Below are positions 1-6,939 of a stretch of 12,248 nt of DNA, piece by piece. The number at the start of each line of letters is the position of its first letter. Within the stretch, counting starts at the first letter, position 1. The notes beneath the pieces are model-generated. The model was not told the origin of the DNA, did no database searches, and worked only from the letters and a program-made list of their open reading frames with translations. The stretch is from Vulcanimicrobiota bacterium (GTDB taxonomy: Bacteria; Vulcanimicrobiota; Vulcanimicrobiia; Vulcanimicrobiales; Vulcanimicrobiaceae), in NCBI GenBank assembly GCA_019245275.1, contig JAFARW010000173.1, forward strand, positions 1 through 12,248, in the 5' to 3' direction. Position numbers and translations under genes: made by a program.

Positions 1-1
1 G

Positions 2-232
2 ATTTACCCGATGCCCGACGGCTCTGCGGTCAAGATCACAACGGCGCGATACTTAACGCCGCGCAATCGCGACATCAACAGCGTCGGAATCCAGCCGGAC
101 ATCACGACGGAAGAGAACAAGAGCCCGCGCTACGGCGATCTCGAGAAGGACACGCAACTGCAAGCCGCGGTCGCGTTTCTACAAAACAAGATCGCTCGCC
201 AGAGCGGCGCGCCGTCACCGACTCCGCAATAA
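2..232 (+). CDS. S41 family (CtpA-type) C-terminal processing peptidase, 3' end only
   Basis: The reading frame is open from the window edge and ends with TAA at 230-232, so only about 76 C-terminal residues are visible. They contain the pattern that follows the catalytic Lys in S41 carboxy-terminal processing proteases: PDGSAVKITTARYLTP, then an asparagine/aspartate-rich turn and VGIQPDI. In this family that segment completes the protease core; the enzymes cut periplasmic or secreted proteins near their C-termini using a Ser/Lys dyad. The Ser, the Lys and the PDZ domain lie outside the window, so activity cannot be judged. The last 20 or so residues (glutamine-, serine- and proline-rich) look like a flexible tail. 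An intrinsic terminator follows 24 bases after the stop, so this gene appears to end its transcription unit. Confidence 0.85.
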   Translation: MYPMPDGSAVKITTARYLTPRNRDINSVGIQPDITTEENKSPRYGDLEKDTQLQAAVAFLQNKIARQSGAPSPTPQ

Positions 233-256
233 CGCAGCACCGCTAAACACGAAGAT

Positions 257-283
257 GGCGACTTTCCAGTCGCCGTTTTCTTT
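257..283 (+). terminator. Intrinsic terminator after the S41 peptidase gene
   Basis: A perfect 7-bp inverted repeat, GGCGACT (257-263) and AGTCGCC (268-274), closes a TTCC tetraloop. It is followed at once by GTTTTCTTT (275-283). It lies 24 bases downstream of the S41 stop codon and before the next gene on the same strand, so it separates the two transcription units. Confidence 0.8.
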
Positions 284-324
284 ATTGATTGTCACGCGCA
301 ACCCCGACACGCGTTTTGCATTTT

Positions 325-330
325 AGGAGG
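325..330 (+). promoter_or_regulatory. Shine-Dalgarno AGGAGG that decides the start of the beta-propeller gene
   Basis: AGGAGG at 325-330 is a full-strength Shine-Dalgarno sequence. It sits 8 bases before the GTG at 339. A GTG at 330 in the same frame overlaps the motif and cannot use it, so 339 is the better start. Confidence 0.75.
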
Positions 331-338
331 TGGGACGC

Positions 339-1310
339 GTGCGCTACTTAGCCGTTGCAGCGATGCTGCTTTTACTTTCCTCCTCGATTGCACGAGCATG
401 CGAACCGCCGTCTTTTGCGGCGAGACCGGCGCCACCTAAGAAGATCGCTAGCAAAACCGATTATTGGGCCTTGCCCGACCGTTGGGATGCTTCAACGTTC
501 GACAACGACGGAACAATGTGGTTTTGGTACGACCGCACCGTCTGGCATGTCTCTTCGCGAAGAGTGTTAGCGCGCTTTCAGGTCAGTCTAAGCTCCGCCT
601 GCGGCAGCTACGTAAGTGCGGATCATGCGGGCGGAGTCTGGCTCGCAGTTGGTGACCCGATCGAGCACGTTGATGCTTTAGGAAAACTAACGACGTATCG
701 GATTCCGGGAACTATTCGATCGCTTAGCAACGCCGGCGAAACGTTGTTCGTTAGCGATTCGCAATTTCATCGCATTGTCGAGCTCGATCCTAACGGATCG
801 ATGCTGTGGCGCGACCTTCAAAATGGCGCCGTCGCCTCCAACATCGCGATCGATAGTCAAGGCACCGTCTACTACAGTGACGCCGGCAATGGATTCATCG
901 GTGCGCTGACGTCTGATGGGAGAAGCTTCGAGGTACGTCAGGGCGCGCGCGAGCGCCCAGCTCACTTCACGGTCTCGCAAGATGGCATCAATGCATGGTT
1001 CGTGCAGGACCAATCTTGGTCTAACGGACCTCGCATCGCTGACCTTGGATGGGCTCGCTTCGGCGCCGTACGGATGGCGTTCCCGATCTTCCCTGCGCAA
1101 GAGACGATCTCGATTGCAGTATCGGGCTCCGGAAAAGTTTATGTCTTGGAACGGGACGGAATCGTTGGTATCTTTGATCCGAGAAGCAGTCGATTTGAAG
1201 AATACACAATCGTTCCACGACTCAATGCCACATCGCTTAAGACATCATCCAGAGGCGATGTTTACGCGATTGGGTACGGTGAGAACCCCGTCGCCAAGAT
1301 TAGCCCGTAA
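339..1310 (+). CDS. Secreted beta-propeller-like (NHL/virginiamycin-lyase-like) protein of unknown function
   Basis: The protein has about 323 residues, starting at GTG 339 behind a strong AGGAGG. Residues 1-20 form a signal peptide: a short positive N-terminus, a hydrophobic run (AVAAMLLLLSSS) and a probable cut after ARA just before Cys21. That Cys lacks a good lipobox because Arg sits at -2 and Ala at -3, so signal peptidase I export fits better than a lipoprotein. The mature part repeats short beta-strand units of the type 'GxVYYSDAGNGFIGALTSDG', 'LFVSDSQFHRIVELDPNG' and 'KVYVLERDGIVGIFDPRS', as in NHL, SMP-30 and virginiamycin B lyase propellers. I see no catalytic His pair of the lyase, so a binding or scaffolding role is as likely as an enzyme. 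It has its own terminator at 1332-1381 and is preceded by the S41 terminator, so it looks monocistronic. The substrate or partner is unknown. Confidence 0.75.
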   Translation: MRYLAVAAMLLLLSSSIARACEPPSFAARPAPPKKIASKTDYWALPDRWDASTFDNDGTMWFWYDRTVWHVSSRRVLARFQVSLSSACGSYVSADHAGGVWLAVGDPIEHVDALGKLTTYRIPGTIRSLSNAGETLFVSDSQFHRIVELDPNGSMLWRDLQNGAVASNIAIDSQGTVYYSDAGNGFIGALTSDGRSFEVRQGARERPAHFTVSQDGINAWFVQDQSWSNGPRIADLGWARFGAVRMAFPIFPAQETISIAVSGSGKVYVLERDGIVGIFDPRSSRFEEYTIVPRLNATSLKTSSRGDVYAIGYGENPVAKISP

Positions 1311-1330
1311 CAGCGGACGCTGAAATAGTC

Positions 1331-1372
1331 GCGGCGCTTCGACAAGCTCAGCGTGACACTGTAGTATCGCCG
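1331..1372. repeat. Candidate dispersed intergenic repeat with core GCTGAGCTTGTCGAAGC
   Basis: Read on the - strand, the convergent junction contains GTCACGCTGAGCTTGTCGAA followed by GCG. Its core is imperfectly palindromic (CGCT...AGCG around GAGCTTGTCGA). From memory, very similar strings (GCTGAGCTTGTCGAAGC with variable flanks) recur between genes in many bacterial genomes. Only one copy is visible here, so repetition within this genome is an inference. Its position between two convergent genes is typical for such elements. Confidence 0.4.
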
Positions 1373-1381
1373 TCTTTTTTT
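1332..1381 (+). terminator. Probable terminator at the convergent junction
   Basis: CGGCG (1332-1336) can pair with CGCCG (1368-1372), closing a large loop that holds the repeat-like core and its own small stem. Directly after it comes TC followed by seven T (1375-1381), which would give a U-tract for the + strand beta-propeller gene. The stem is short and the loop long, so strength is uncertain. The T-run reaches into the RNase E/G stop codon on the other strand. In the - direction no comparable U-tract is seen. Confidence 0.4.
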
Positions 1382-3926
1382 ACTGAGGTGTCGTCGAACT
1401 AGCGTCGTTCTTCTTGCGTCGGGAGGCTCTCGGCGTGGACGATTTCTTGCGCGAGGCCGTCGCGCTCGATTTCTTGCGTCCGCGATTCAGCTTTGCCGAC
1501 TGATCCGCCGACGTCAATGCGGCGATCGTCGATGCTTCGAGTTCGCCGCCGACCGTAACCGGCGCCGAGGCGGCACGGCGGCGACGCGCAGGCTTCGTCA
1601 CCTTGGCTGGTTCCGCGGGAACGCTTAACGAGGGTGGTGGTGGTTCGACTGCTGGTGGCGTCGGGCGTCGGTTCCAAGGCGCAAGCGATCGGATCGGCTC
1701 GCGCGGCGCGGTGCGTCCGGTCGCTTCAGCGTCGCCGTGCGTTCCAACGCGGAAGATATGGCGGTCCGGCATCGCGGCGCCGAGATCCGGTTGCTCGATG
1801 CGGCGCTCGCCTCCACGTCCGCGCCGGCGTCGGCGACGACGACGCGGTCCTTCGCTCTGCTCGCGACTCGGCGTTTCGGGTTGCGTCGCTGCGACTTGTG
1901 CTTCAGCGCTTTCCACCGGAATGCCGACCTGCGCCGTATCGGCGCCTCGTCCACGACGGCGGCGGCGGCGTTTGCGTCGCCCCGGTGATCCCGGTGAAAC
2001 GACGATCGTTTCACCCTCAACGGTCGCGGCAGTTTTTTCCTTGACTTCGGCTTCTTCAACTTCCGCCTCGGCGGCAGTCGAGATGCCGATCGCCGCGCGA
2101 CTGCTCGCGCCTTTTGCAGCCTCTTCGGCGAGCTCGCGCAACTGGCGCGCCTCTTCAACTTTCGTCGGTGCAGCGGCGCGCTTCGTGCGACGCTTCCGTT
2201 TGCTCGCCGCCGCAGGCACGCCGAGCGGCTCGGCAAGCGCGCTGTCGTCGGCAACGTCGATGATGCGGGCCCGAATTGTTTGACCGGCGTAGCTGGCGCC
2301 GTTTTCGACTTCGACGAGCCGTCCGTCGATCACGGTGACCGCCGAGGTCGCATTCGGAAGCCGCATATTGAGGACGTCGACTTCATGCTCGTCACCGACA
2401 CGTAGTTTGCCGGCGGGTAATGCTGCGGCATTTGGCAACGCGTGTATCTTCGTGCGCTCCGGATGCAGAAGCGCGTCAACGCGCGGATGGATTGACGTCT
2501 GAATCTCTTCCGTGAGCTGCTTGCATTCTTCGCCGTACCAATATTCGAGCTGCGCGGCGACGGTCGGAAAGGCGTCCACGACGATCGGATGGGACACTTT
2601 GCTTGTTGAACCATCCCCGTTCGCTTTGCCGCCGTATTGCTCGCGTATTTGGCGGAACGTGTCGATCGCAACGGACTGCGATGAAAGAACACTTCCCAGG
2701 CCGGCGCACGTCGGGCAGCTGCCACGCAACTGCGAGCCTAGATCTCTGCCGATGCGCTTGCGAGTGAACTCAAGCAGTCCAAGGTTCGAAAAGGATTGGA
2801 TCGTAGCGCGCGTGCGGTCTTTGCGCAGCCCCTCTTCGAGCGTCGCGATCACCTTATTGCGAGAGCTCTCCGAGTTCATGTCGATGAAGTCGCAGACGAT
2901 GATGCCGCCGATGTCGCGCAGGCGCACCTGACGCGCGATTTCGGCTGCCGCCTCAACGTTCGTCTTAACGATCGTATCTTCCAAGTTCTTACCGCCGGTG
3001 AACTTGCCGCTATTGACGTCAATGACGGTCAGCGCTTCGGTTGACTCGATGACGATTGAAGCCCCGGACGGTAAGTTGATCTTGGGGCGCATCAATTTGT
3101 GCAGCTCTTCATCGACCTTATAATCTTTGAACAGCGAGCGGCCGGAGTTGTAGTGCTCGACGCGGTCCAGATACTGCGGCCCGAGCAGCTGCAAGAACTC
3201 GCGAACTTTCCGATACTCCTCGTCATCATCGATCAACACGCGATCGACGTCAGCCGTAATGAAATCACGGGCGGCTTTGAAGACAAGGTTCATGTCTTTG
3301 TGCAAGAGACTCGGCGATGGCGCGCGTTTATAGCTCTCGAGGATGCCATGCCACATCCGGATCATGACGCCGAGGTCGGCGATCAATTCGGCTTCGCTCG
3401 CGCCTGCCGCCGCGGTTCGCACGACGGTCGCCATGCCTTCCGGTCGAATTCGCTTCATGATCGCTTTGAGGCGGTTGCGCTCTTCCGCGGACTCGATCTT
3501 GCGGGAGACGCCGCTGTATTTTCCGGTCGGCATCAGGATCAAATAACGTCCCGGCAGCGAGATGTTCGTGCTGACGCGCGCGCCTTTGAGGCCGCGCGGC
3601 TCTTTGACGATTTGTACGAGAACGTCGTCGCCGCGGTTGACCTTCTCGCTGATCGTGAATCCGCTGCGTCCCTGGGTGATTTCGACGTCGCCGATGTTTA
3701 ACGGTGTCTTGTTGATATCGTCGACGTACAGAAATGCGTTTCGCCCCAGACCGATGTCGACAAAGCTGGCGCCCATGCCGGGCAAAACGTTTTGAACTTT
3801 TCCTTTGTAGATTGAGCCGATGACGCGCTCTTCGCGCTCGACATAGATCTCGCTCAGCTTGCCATCCTCAAGGATGGCAACCCGGTTTTCCCACGGGTCG
3901 CTGGAGATCAAAATCTCCGTTGACAA
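1380..3926 (-). CDS. rng: Ribonuclease E/G family endoribonuclease with arginine-rich C-terminal tail
   Basis: This 848-residue protein belongs to the RNase E/G family, which cuts single-stranded RNA in mRNA decay and rRNA/tRNA maturation. An S1 domain lies at about residues 35-125. The metal-binding aspartates are Asp303 (VIDVNSG) and Asp346 (CDFIDM), and the zinc-link CPTCAGLG has Cys404 and Cys407; these numbers equal those of E. coli RNase E. A TRAM-like beta domain lies at about 500-565. From about 575 the chain is low complexity, with Ala/Glu helices and two arginine blocks near 650-660 and 695-705, ending in a Lys/Ser/Arg tail: a likely RNA- or partner-binding scaffold. The start is TTG at 3926-3924, since MSTEILISSD matches the family N-terminus and AGGT lies 5 bases upstream. 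The tail is longer than in typical RNase G and more like RNase E, so naming it rne would also be defensible. A structured 253-base leader precedes it. Confidence 0.95.
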   Translation of the reverse strand: MSTEILISSDPWENRVAILEDGKLSEIYVEREERVIGSIYKGKVQNVLPGMGASFVDIGLGRNAFLYVDDINKTPLNIGDVEITQGRSGFTISEKVNRGDDVLVQIVKEPRGLKGARVSTNISLPGRYLILMPTGKYSGVSRKIESAEERNRLKAIMKRIRPEGMATVVRTAAAGASEAELIADLGVMIRMWHGILESYKRAPSPSLLHKDMNLVFKAARDFITADVDRVLIDDDEEYRKVREFLQLLGPQYLDRVEHYNSGRSLFKDYKVDEELHKLMRPKINLPSGASIVIESTEALTVIDVNSGKFTGGKNLEDTIVKTNVEAAAEIARQVRLRDIGGIIVCDFIDMNSESSRNKVIATLEEGLRKDRTRATIQSFSNLGLLEFTRKRIGRDLGSQLRGSCPTCAGLGSVLSSQSVAIDTFRQIREQYGGKANGDGSTSKVSHPIVVDAFPTVAAQLEYWYGEECKQLTEEIQTSIHPRVDALLHPERTKIHALPNAAALPAGKLRVGDEHEVDVLNMRLPNATSAVTVIDGRLVEVENGASYAGQTIRARIIDVADDSALAEPLGVPAAASKRKRRTKRAAAPTKVEEARQLRELAEEAAKGASSRAAIGISTAAEAEVEEAEVKEKTAATVEGETIVVSPGSPGRRKRRRRRRGRGADTAQVGIPVESAEAQVAATQPETPSREQSEGPRRRRRRRRGRGGERRIEQPDLGAAMPDRHIFRVGTHGDAEATGRTAPREPIRSLAPWNRRPTPPAVEPPPPSLSVPAEPAKVTKPARRRRAASAPVTVGGELEASTIAALTSADQSAKLNRGRKKSSATASRKKSSTPRASRRKKNDASSTTPQ

Positions 3927-4179
3927 AATTTACCTAAACCTTTCAGGTCTTCAAGAGTCGCGACTCGCGTGGTCGCTACGCGTCCGATTCTTACGTCCAT
4001 CGAGGACGGCCGCAACGCAACTGCTTCGTTCACCGAAGCTGGGCGGCGTGGACGCGGCTTCCATCATGCGAGCCCTGCGGGCTCCCTAACTCTAAACTCT
4101 CTAAATCTTCAACCGGTCGGACCATACAAATGGATCCACCGGTTAATTCCCGCTTTCCAGCCGCCCGGAGAACGGACCT
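3927..4179 (-). promoter_or_regulatory. Structured leader or intergenic element before the RNase E/G gene
   Basis: This gap separates the cupin and RNase genes, both on the - strand. It holds at least five inverted repeats: GAGTCG/CGACTC (3955-3966), CGTCC/GGACG (3994-4008), GCTTCG/CGAAGC (4023-4039), GAGCCC/GGGCTC (4070-4084) and a long one at 4111-4144, where AACCGGT pairs with ACCGGTT around an inner GGA/TCC and CCAT/ATGG stem. None has a U-tract on the - strand, so they are not ordinary terminators. RNase E of E. coli is known to control its own mRNA through a structured 5' leader, so a similar role is an attractive inference. A 38-codon frame (ATG 4067, stop TGA at 3953-3951) with AGGG 5 bases upstream is present, but nothing shows that it is translated. 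A clear sigma70 promoter was not found. Confidence 0.4.
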
Positions 4180-4488
4180 TCAGTACGCGGGAGGTGCGTA
4201 GACATTCAGCGTCTGCGCCGGCGACTTTCCGCTATTGCGAAAGCGGTGTGGCGCGCCGGCCGGCACGATCACCACGTCACCTGTGTGCAAGGTCGCACTC
4301 TCCGAGCCGATCTCGGCCTTGAGTTCGCCCGAAATCACGTAGAGCACCTGATCGCTTTGCGCGTGCTCGTTGCCCTTCTCCCCGCTTTCTTGACCCGGTT
4401 GCAGCGTCATGACGGCGGTTTGACTTTGTTTGGCCGAATCCAACACCGCGAAGAAGTCGCGTCGCGAATTCACATTGTGCTTTTGCAT
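4180..4488 (-). CDS. Small single-domain cupin protein
   Basis: The protein has 102 residues forming one cupin beta-barrel. The second cupin motif is complete: G70-D-V-V-I-V-P76-A-G78-A-P-H81-R-F-R-N85. The first motif is degenerate: in the GNEHAQSDQVLYVISGEL stretch the usual first His is Asn40 and the usual Glu is Gln47, so of the classical metal ligands only His42 and His81 are plain. It may bind metal weakly or differently, or bind a small molecule without one; the substrate is unknown. The ATG lies 7 bases after the rodA stop with only a weak Shine-Dalgarno, so it is probably translated by coupling as the last gene of the min-rodA operon. No signal peptide is seen, so it should be cytoplasmic. 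A link to cell-wall synthesis rests only on position. Confidence 0.85.
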   Translation of the reverse strand: MQKHNVNSRRDFFAVLDSAKQSQTAVMTLQPGQESGEKGNEHAQSDQVLYVISGELKAEIGSESATLHTGDVVIVPAGAPHRFRNSGKSPAQTLNVYAPPAY

Positions 4489-4495
4489 ATTGCCG

Positions 4496-5623
4496 CTATG
4501 CGTTGCCCAGAACGCCGCGATCCTTCTGAGAGTAGATGTTCAGCAAAATGCCGATCGCTGCGTAGTCGGTCAAAATCGCCGAACCGCCATAGGACATGAA
4601 GGGCAACGGAATGCCGGTGATCGGCATGATGCCGATCGTCATACCGATATTGACCATGATATGGAAGACCAGCATCGCGACAAGGCCGGCGGCCAGTAGA
4701 TACCCGAAGCGGTCGCGCGCGACCAGCATGGCCCGTATTCCGCCGACGATGATGACCGAGTAAAGTACGAGCAGCAGCAGCGCGCCCGCGAATCCCAATT
4801 CTTCGCCTAGAACCGTGAAGACAAAATCGCGAGAGTGTTCCGGAACGAAGTTCAGTTGCGTTTGCGTCCCATGATGCAAACCTTGACCGAACCATCCTCC
4901 GTTGCCGACAGCGATCTTCGATTGATTCAGATTGTAACCGGCGCCCTGCGGATCGAGCTTCGGGTTCAAGAACACGAGCAGTCGCGCTTTCTGGAACGGC
5001 TTGATGAGATTCGTTTTGAGCAGCACGACGGCGCCGAGCACGAGCGCGCCAAAGTATGCGCCGAAGTGCGCAAGTTTTGGCAATCCGAAGTAGAGTTGCG
5101 TCGTCAAGATCGCGAGGATGACGAGCGTCGTACCCAAGTCCGGCTGCCGCAAGATCAGCAGCGCCGGGACGAACGCCAGCACGAGCGGCAGCCACAGATC
5201 GCGCAGATGTTTGTACGAGCCGCGACAGAGTGCCGCCGCGATCGTGATTGCCAAGAAGAGCTTCGCCGGCTCCGATGGTTGGAATTGGCCAAACGGTCCA
5301 AGCGATATCCAGCGCACCGCGCCTTGCGCATGATGGCCGGCAACTAAAATGAAGAGCAACGCAAGCACGGTGATGCCGTAAGCAATCGGCGCCCAGCGCC
5401 GCCAATTGCGATAGTCGACGTTTGCGAGAAAAAGCATCAACGCGACGCCGAGCACCATGCTGAATGCCTGCTTGCGATCCTCGCCCGCAGCGGCCGCGCC
5501 GGCGTGAAGGTTCGCCGATTGAATCGTGACGAGCCCTAAGAATGTAACGAGCACGCTCGCGATCGCAAGCGGCCAATTGAAACTGCGGATCCACAATCGA
5601 GTGGCAAGGCTGATCGAAGCCAC
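4496..5623 (-). CDS. rodA: Peptidoglycan polymerase RodA (SEDS family)
   Basis: This 375-residue polytopic membrane protein has about ten hydrophobic segments. RodA polymerises lipid II into glycan strands during elongation, together with a class B penicillin-binding protein. Family signatures in order are the VRWISLGPFGQFQPSE loop (about 103-118), QPDLGTT (160-166), GAGYNLNQSKIAVGNGGW (227-244), PEHSRDF with Asp266 at the position of the essential Asp of SEDS polymerases (about 261-267), and the C-terminal NIGMTIGIMPITGIPLPFMS stretch followed by YGGSA (325-349). That C-terminal region and the length fit RodA better than FtsW. The start is GTG at 5623-5621, because an in-frame TAG lies at 5647-5645 and no better start exists; no clear Shine-Dalgarno is seen. 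It follows minE by 25 bases. Its PBP2 partner and mreBCD are not in the window. Confidence 0.95.
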   Translation of the reverse strand: MASISLATRLWIRSFNWPLAIASVLVTFLGLVTIQSANLHAGAAAAGEDRKQAFSMVLGVALMLFLANVDYRNWRRWAPIAYGITVLALLFILVAGHHAQGAVRWISLGPFGQFQPSEPAKLFLAITIAAALCRGSYKHLRDLWLPLVLAFVPALLILRQPDLGTTLVILAILTTQLYFGLPKLAHFGAYFGALVLGAVVLLKTNLIKPFQKARLLVFLNPKLDPQGAGYNLNQSKIAVGNGGWFGQGLHHGTQTQLNFVPEHSRDFVFTVLGEELGFAGALLLLVLYSVIIVGGIRAMLVARDRFGYLLAAGLVAMLVFHIMVNIGMTIGIMPITGIPLPFMSYGGSAILTDYAAIGILLNIYSQKDRGVLGNA

Positions 5624-5648
5624 GCCGGTTATTTTCGAGCGGCGCTAC

Positions 5649-6092
5649 CTAAAAACTGTTCGGTGTTGCTGCCGGTGCTGGCGGTGCCTCCGGGGCAGGG
5701 CTAGGAGTCGTTTCGCCCACTGGAACTGGTGTATTTGCCGCTCCGGCGGACGACGTCGCTCGTTTGCGGCGGCGGCGCGGGCGTTTCGTGCCGTCGGATG
5801 CTCGCCGTGTCGTGCGTTTCGCTCCGTTGTGACGCGTTTCCGGATGCATCGAGAGGATCGGCACGTTTGCGAGCATCGCAATTACCTTCTCGCGCTGCTC
5901 GAAATTCAGCTCGATGTTCTCCTTGTCGACTTCGACGTATCGCGAGATCACGTCGACGAGTTCGCGTTTCAGATCGTCGACGAGGTTCGGCGCGAGCGCA
6001 AGATGGTCCGAAAGCAAAACGAGTCGCAAACGTTCCTTTGCCGTAGCGCTCGAGCCGTGACGCCCAAAGAGACGATTGAAAAACTCGATCAT
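5649..6092 (-). CDS. minE: Cell division topological specificity factor MinE with long C-terminal extension
   Basis: MinE stimulates the MinD ATPase and confines division inhibition to the cell poles. Residues 1-11 (MIEFFNRLFGR) form an amphipathic membrane helix. The KERLRLVLLSDH segment (19-30) is the MinD-contact part, and about residues 31-80 (NLVDDLKRELVDVISRYVEV to VIAMLANVPI) form the dimeric topological domain. E. coli MinE has 88 residues; this protein has 147. The extra part is a basic stretch (about 87-111, with PRRRRKR) and a Pro/Ala/Thr-rich end. GGAGGT lies 5 bases before the ATG, a strong site. The ATG overlaps the stop of the second minD (ATGA), which fits tight co-translation. 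The tail could bind nucleic acid, membrane or a partner; this cannot be told from sequence. Confidence 0.93.
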   Translation of the reverse strand: MIEFFNRLFGRHGSSATAKERLRLVLLSDHLALAPNLVDDLKRELVDVISRYVEVDKENIELNFEQREKVIAMLANVPILSMHPETRHNGAKRTTRRASDGTKRPRRRRKRATSSAGAANTPVPVGETTPSPAPEAPPAPAATPNSF

Positions 6093-6937
6093 CGGCGACC
6101 TCCAAACAACGAACCCAGTTTGGCTATAAGACCTTGACGGGCGACCACAACTTCCGGAGCTGCAACATCGTCGCCGAGCATTCGCGCGGCAATGGCCCGG
6201 TAGGCCGCTCCAACTTTCGAAGAACCGCTCAGCGCGAGCGGCTCGCCACGATTTGTGGCGACGATCACGTCCGGCTCATCCGCGATCACGCCGAGTAGCG
6301 GCAGGCGCAGGATCGAGTTAACGTCCTCAACCGAGAGCATCTTGCCTTTGGCGACGAGCTGCGGTCGCAGGCGATTGACAATCAACCGCGGCTTAAAACG
6401 ATTGCCGAGTAGTCCGACCACGCGATCGACATCGCGTACCGCGGAAACCTCCGGCGTGCAAACCACGATCGCATCATCCGCGCCAGCGACCGCATTCTTA
6501 AAGCCCTTTTCGATACCGGCTGGACAGTCGATCAGCACATAATCGAAGCGCTCCGTCAGCGTTTCGATCAGCGCTCGCATCCGTTGCGTATTCACGTCTT
6601 CTTTTTCGCGCGTCTGAGCGGCCGCAAGGAGCCGCAATCGAGGCGAATGCTTATCCGGAACGAGCGCGTCGTCAAGTTCAACCTGCTCTTCGAGCACGTC
6701 CAACAAGTGATGCTTAACGCGATTTTCGAGACCTAAGACGATATCGAGATTGCGTAACCCGACGTCCGCGTCGACGAGCACGACATCAAAGCCGCGTTGC
6801 GCGAGCGCCGTTCCAAGATTTGCGACCGTCGTTGTTTTGCCGACACCGCCTTTACCCGAGGTGACGACGATCGCGGTGCCACGCTTTTTGGCGACCGGCG
6901 CGCTCGCAACGTCTTCTTGAAACTTGAGTTCCTGCAT
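6089..6937 (-). CDS. minD: Septum site-determining ATPase MinD, second copy
   Basis: This 282-residue protein is a ParA/MinD-type P-loop ATPase that binds the membrane as an ATP dimer and carries MinC there. The deviant Walker A motif GKGGVGKTT (about 29-37) has both conserved lysines. It is followed by VDADVGLRNLD, the AQTREKE segment, the Walker B strand YVLIDCPAGIE and the TPEVSAVRDVDR region, all as in MinD rather than in ParA or Soj. The C-terminal QGLIAKLGSLFGGRR is an amphipathic membrane-targeting helix. An N-terminal extension of about 18 residues (MQELKFQEDVASAPVAKK) is absent from the first copy. The ATG comes 2 bases after the stop of the first minD with no good Shine-Dalgarno, so it depends on coupling. 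All catalytic motifs look intact, so it is unlikely to be a decaying duplicate. Confidence 0.93.
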   Translation of the reverse strand: MQELKFQEDVASAPVAKKRGTAIVVTSGKGGVGKTTTVANLGTALAQRGFDVVLVDADVGLRNLDIVLGLENRVKHHLLDVLEEQVELDDALVPDKHSPRLRLLAAAQTREKEDVNTQRMRALIETLTERFDYVLIDCPAGIEKGFKNAVAGADDAIVVCTPEVSAVRDVDRVVGLLGNRFKPRLIVNRLRPQLVAKGKMLSVEDVNSILRLPLLGVIADEPDVIVATNRGEPLALSGSSKVGAAYRAIAARMLGDDVAAPEVVVARQGLIAKLGSLFGGRR

Positions 6938-6939
6938 AT

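Noticed and set aside
1603..2283. Long + strand open frame (226 codons) opposite the RNase E/G tail
   Set aside because: It is an Ala/Arg/Ser-rich antisense shadow caused by GC-rich arginine codons of the real gene; it has no domain and lies entirely within the RNase reading frame.
4111..4144. Long hairpin considered as the terminator of the cupin gene
   Set aside because: On the - strand it is followed by GAAGATTTAGAG rather than a T-run, so it does not fit an intrinsic terminator. It is kept as part of the structured leader.
4470..5594. Long - strand open frame (374 codons) overlapping rodA in another frame
   Set aside because: The product is Arg/Ala-rich with no recognisable domain, while the overlapping frame gives a textbook RodA.
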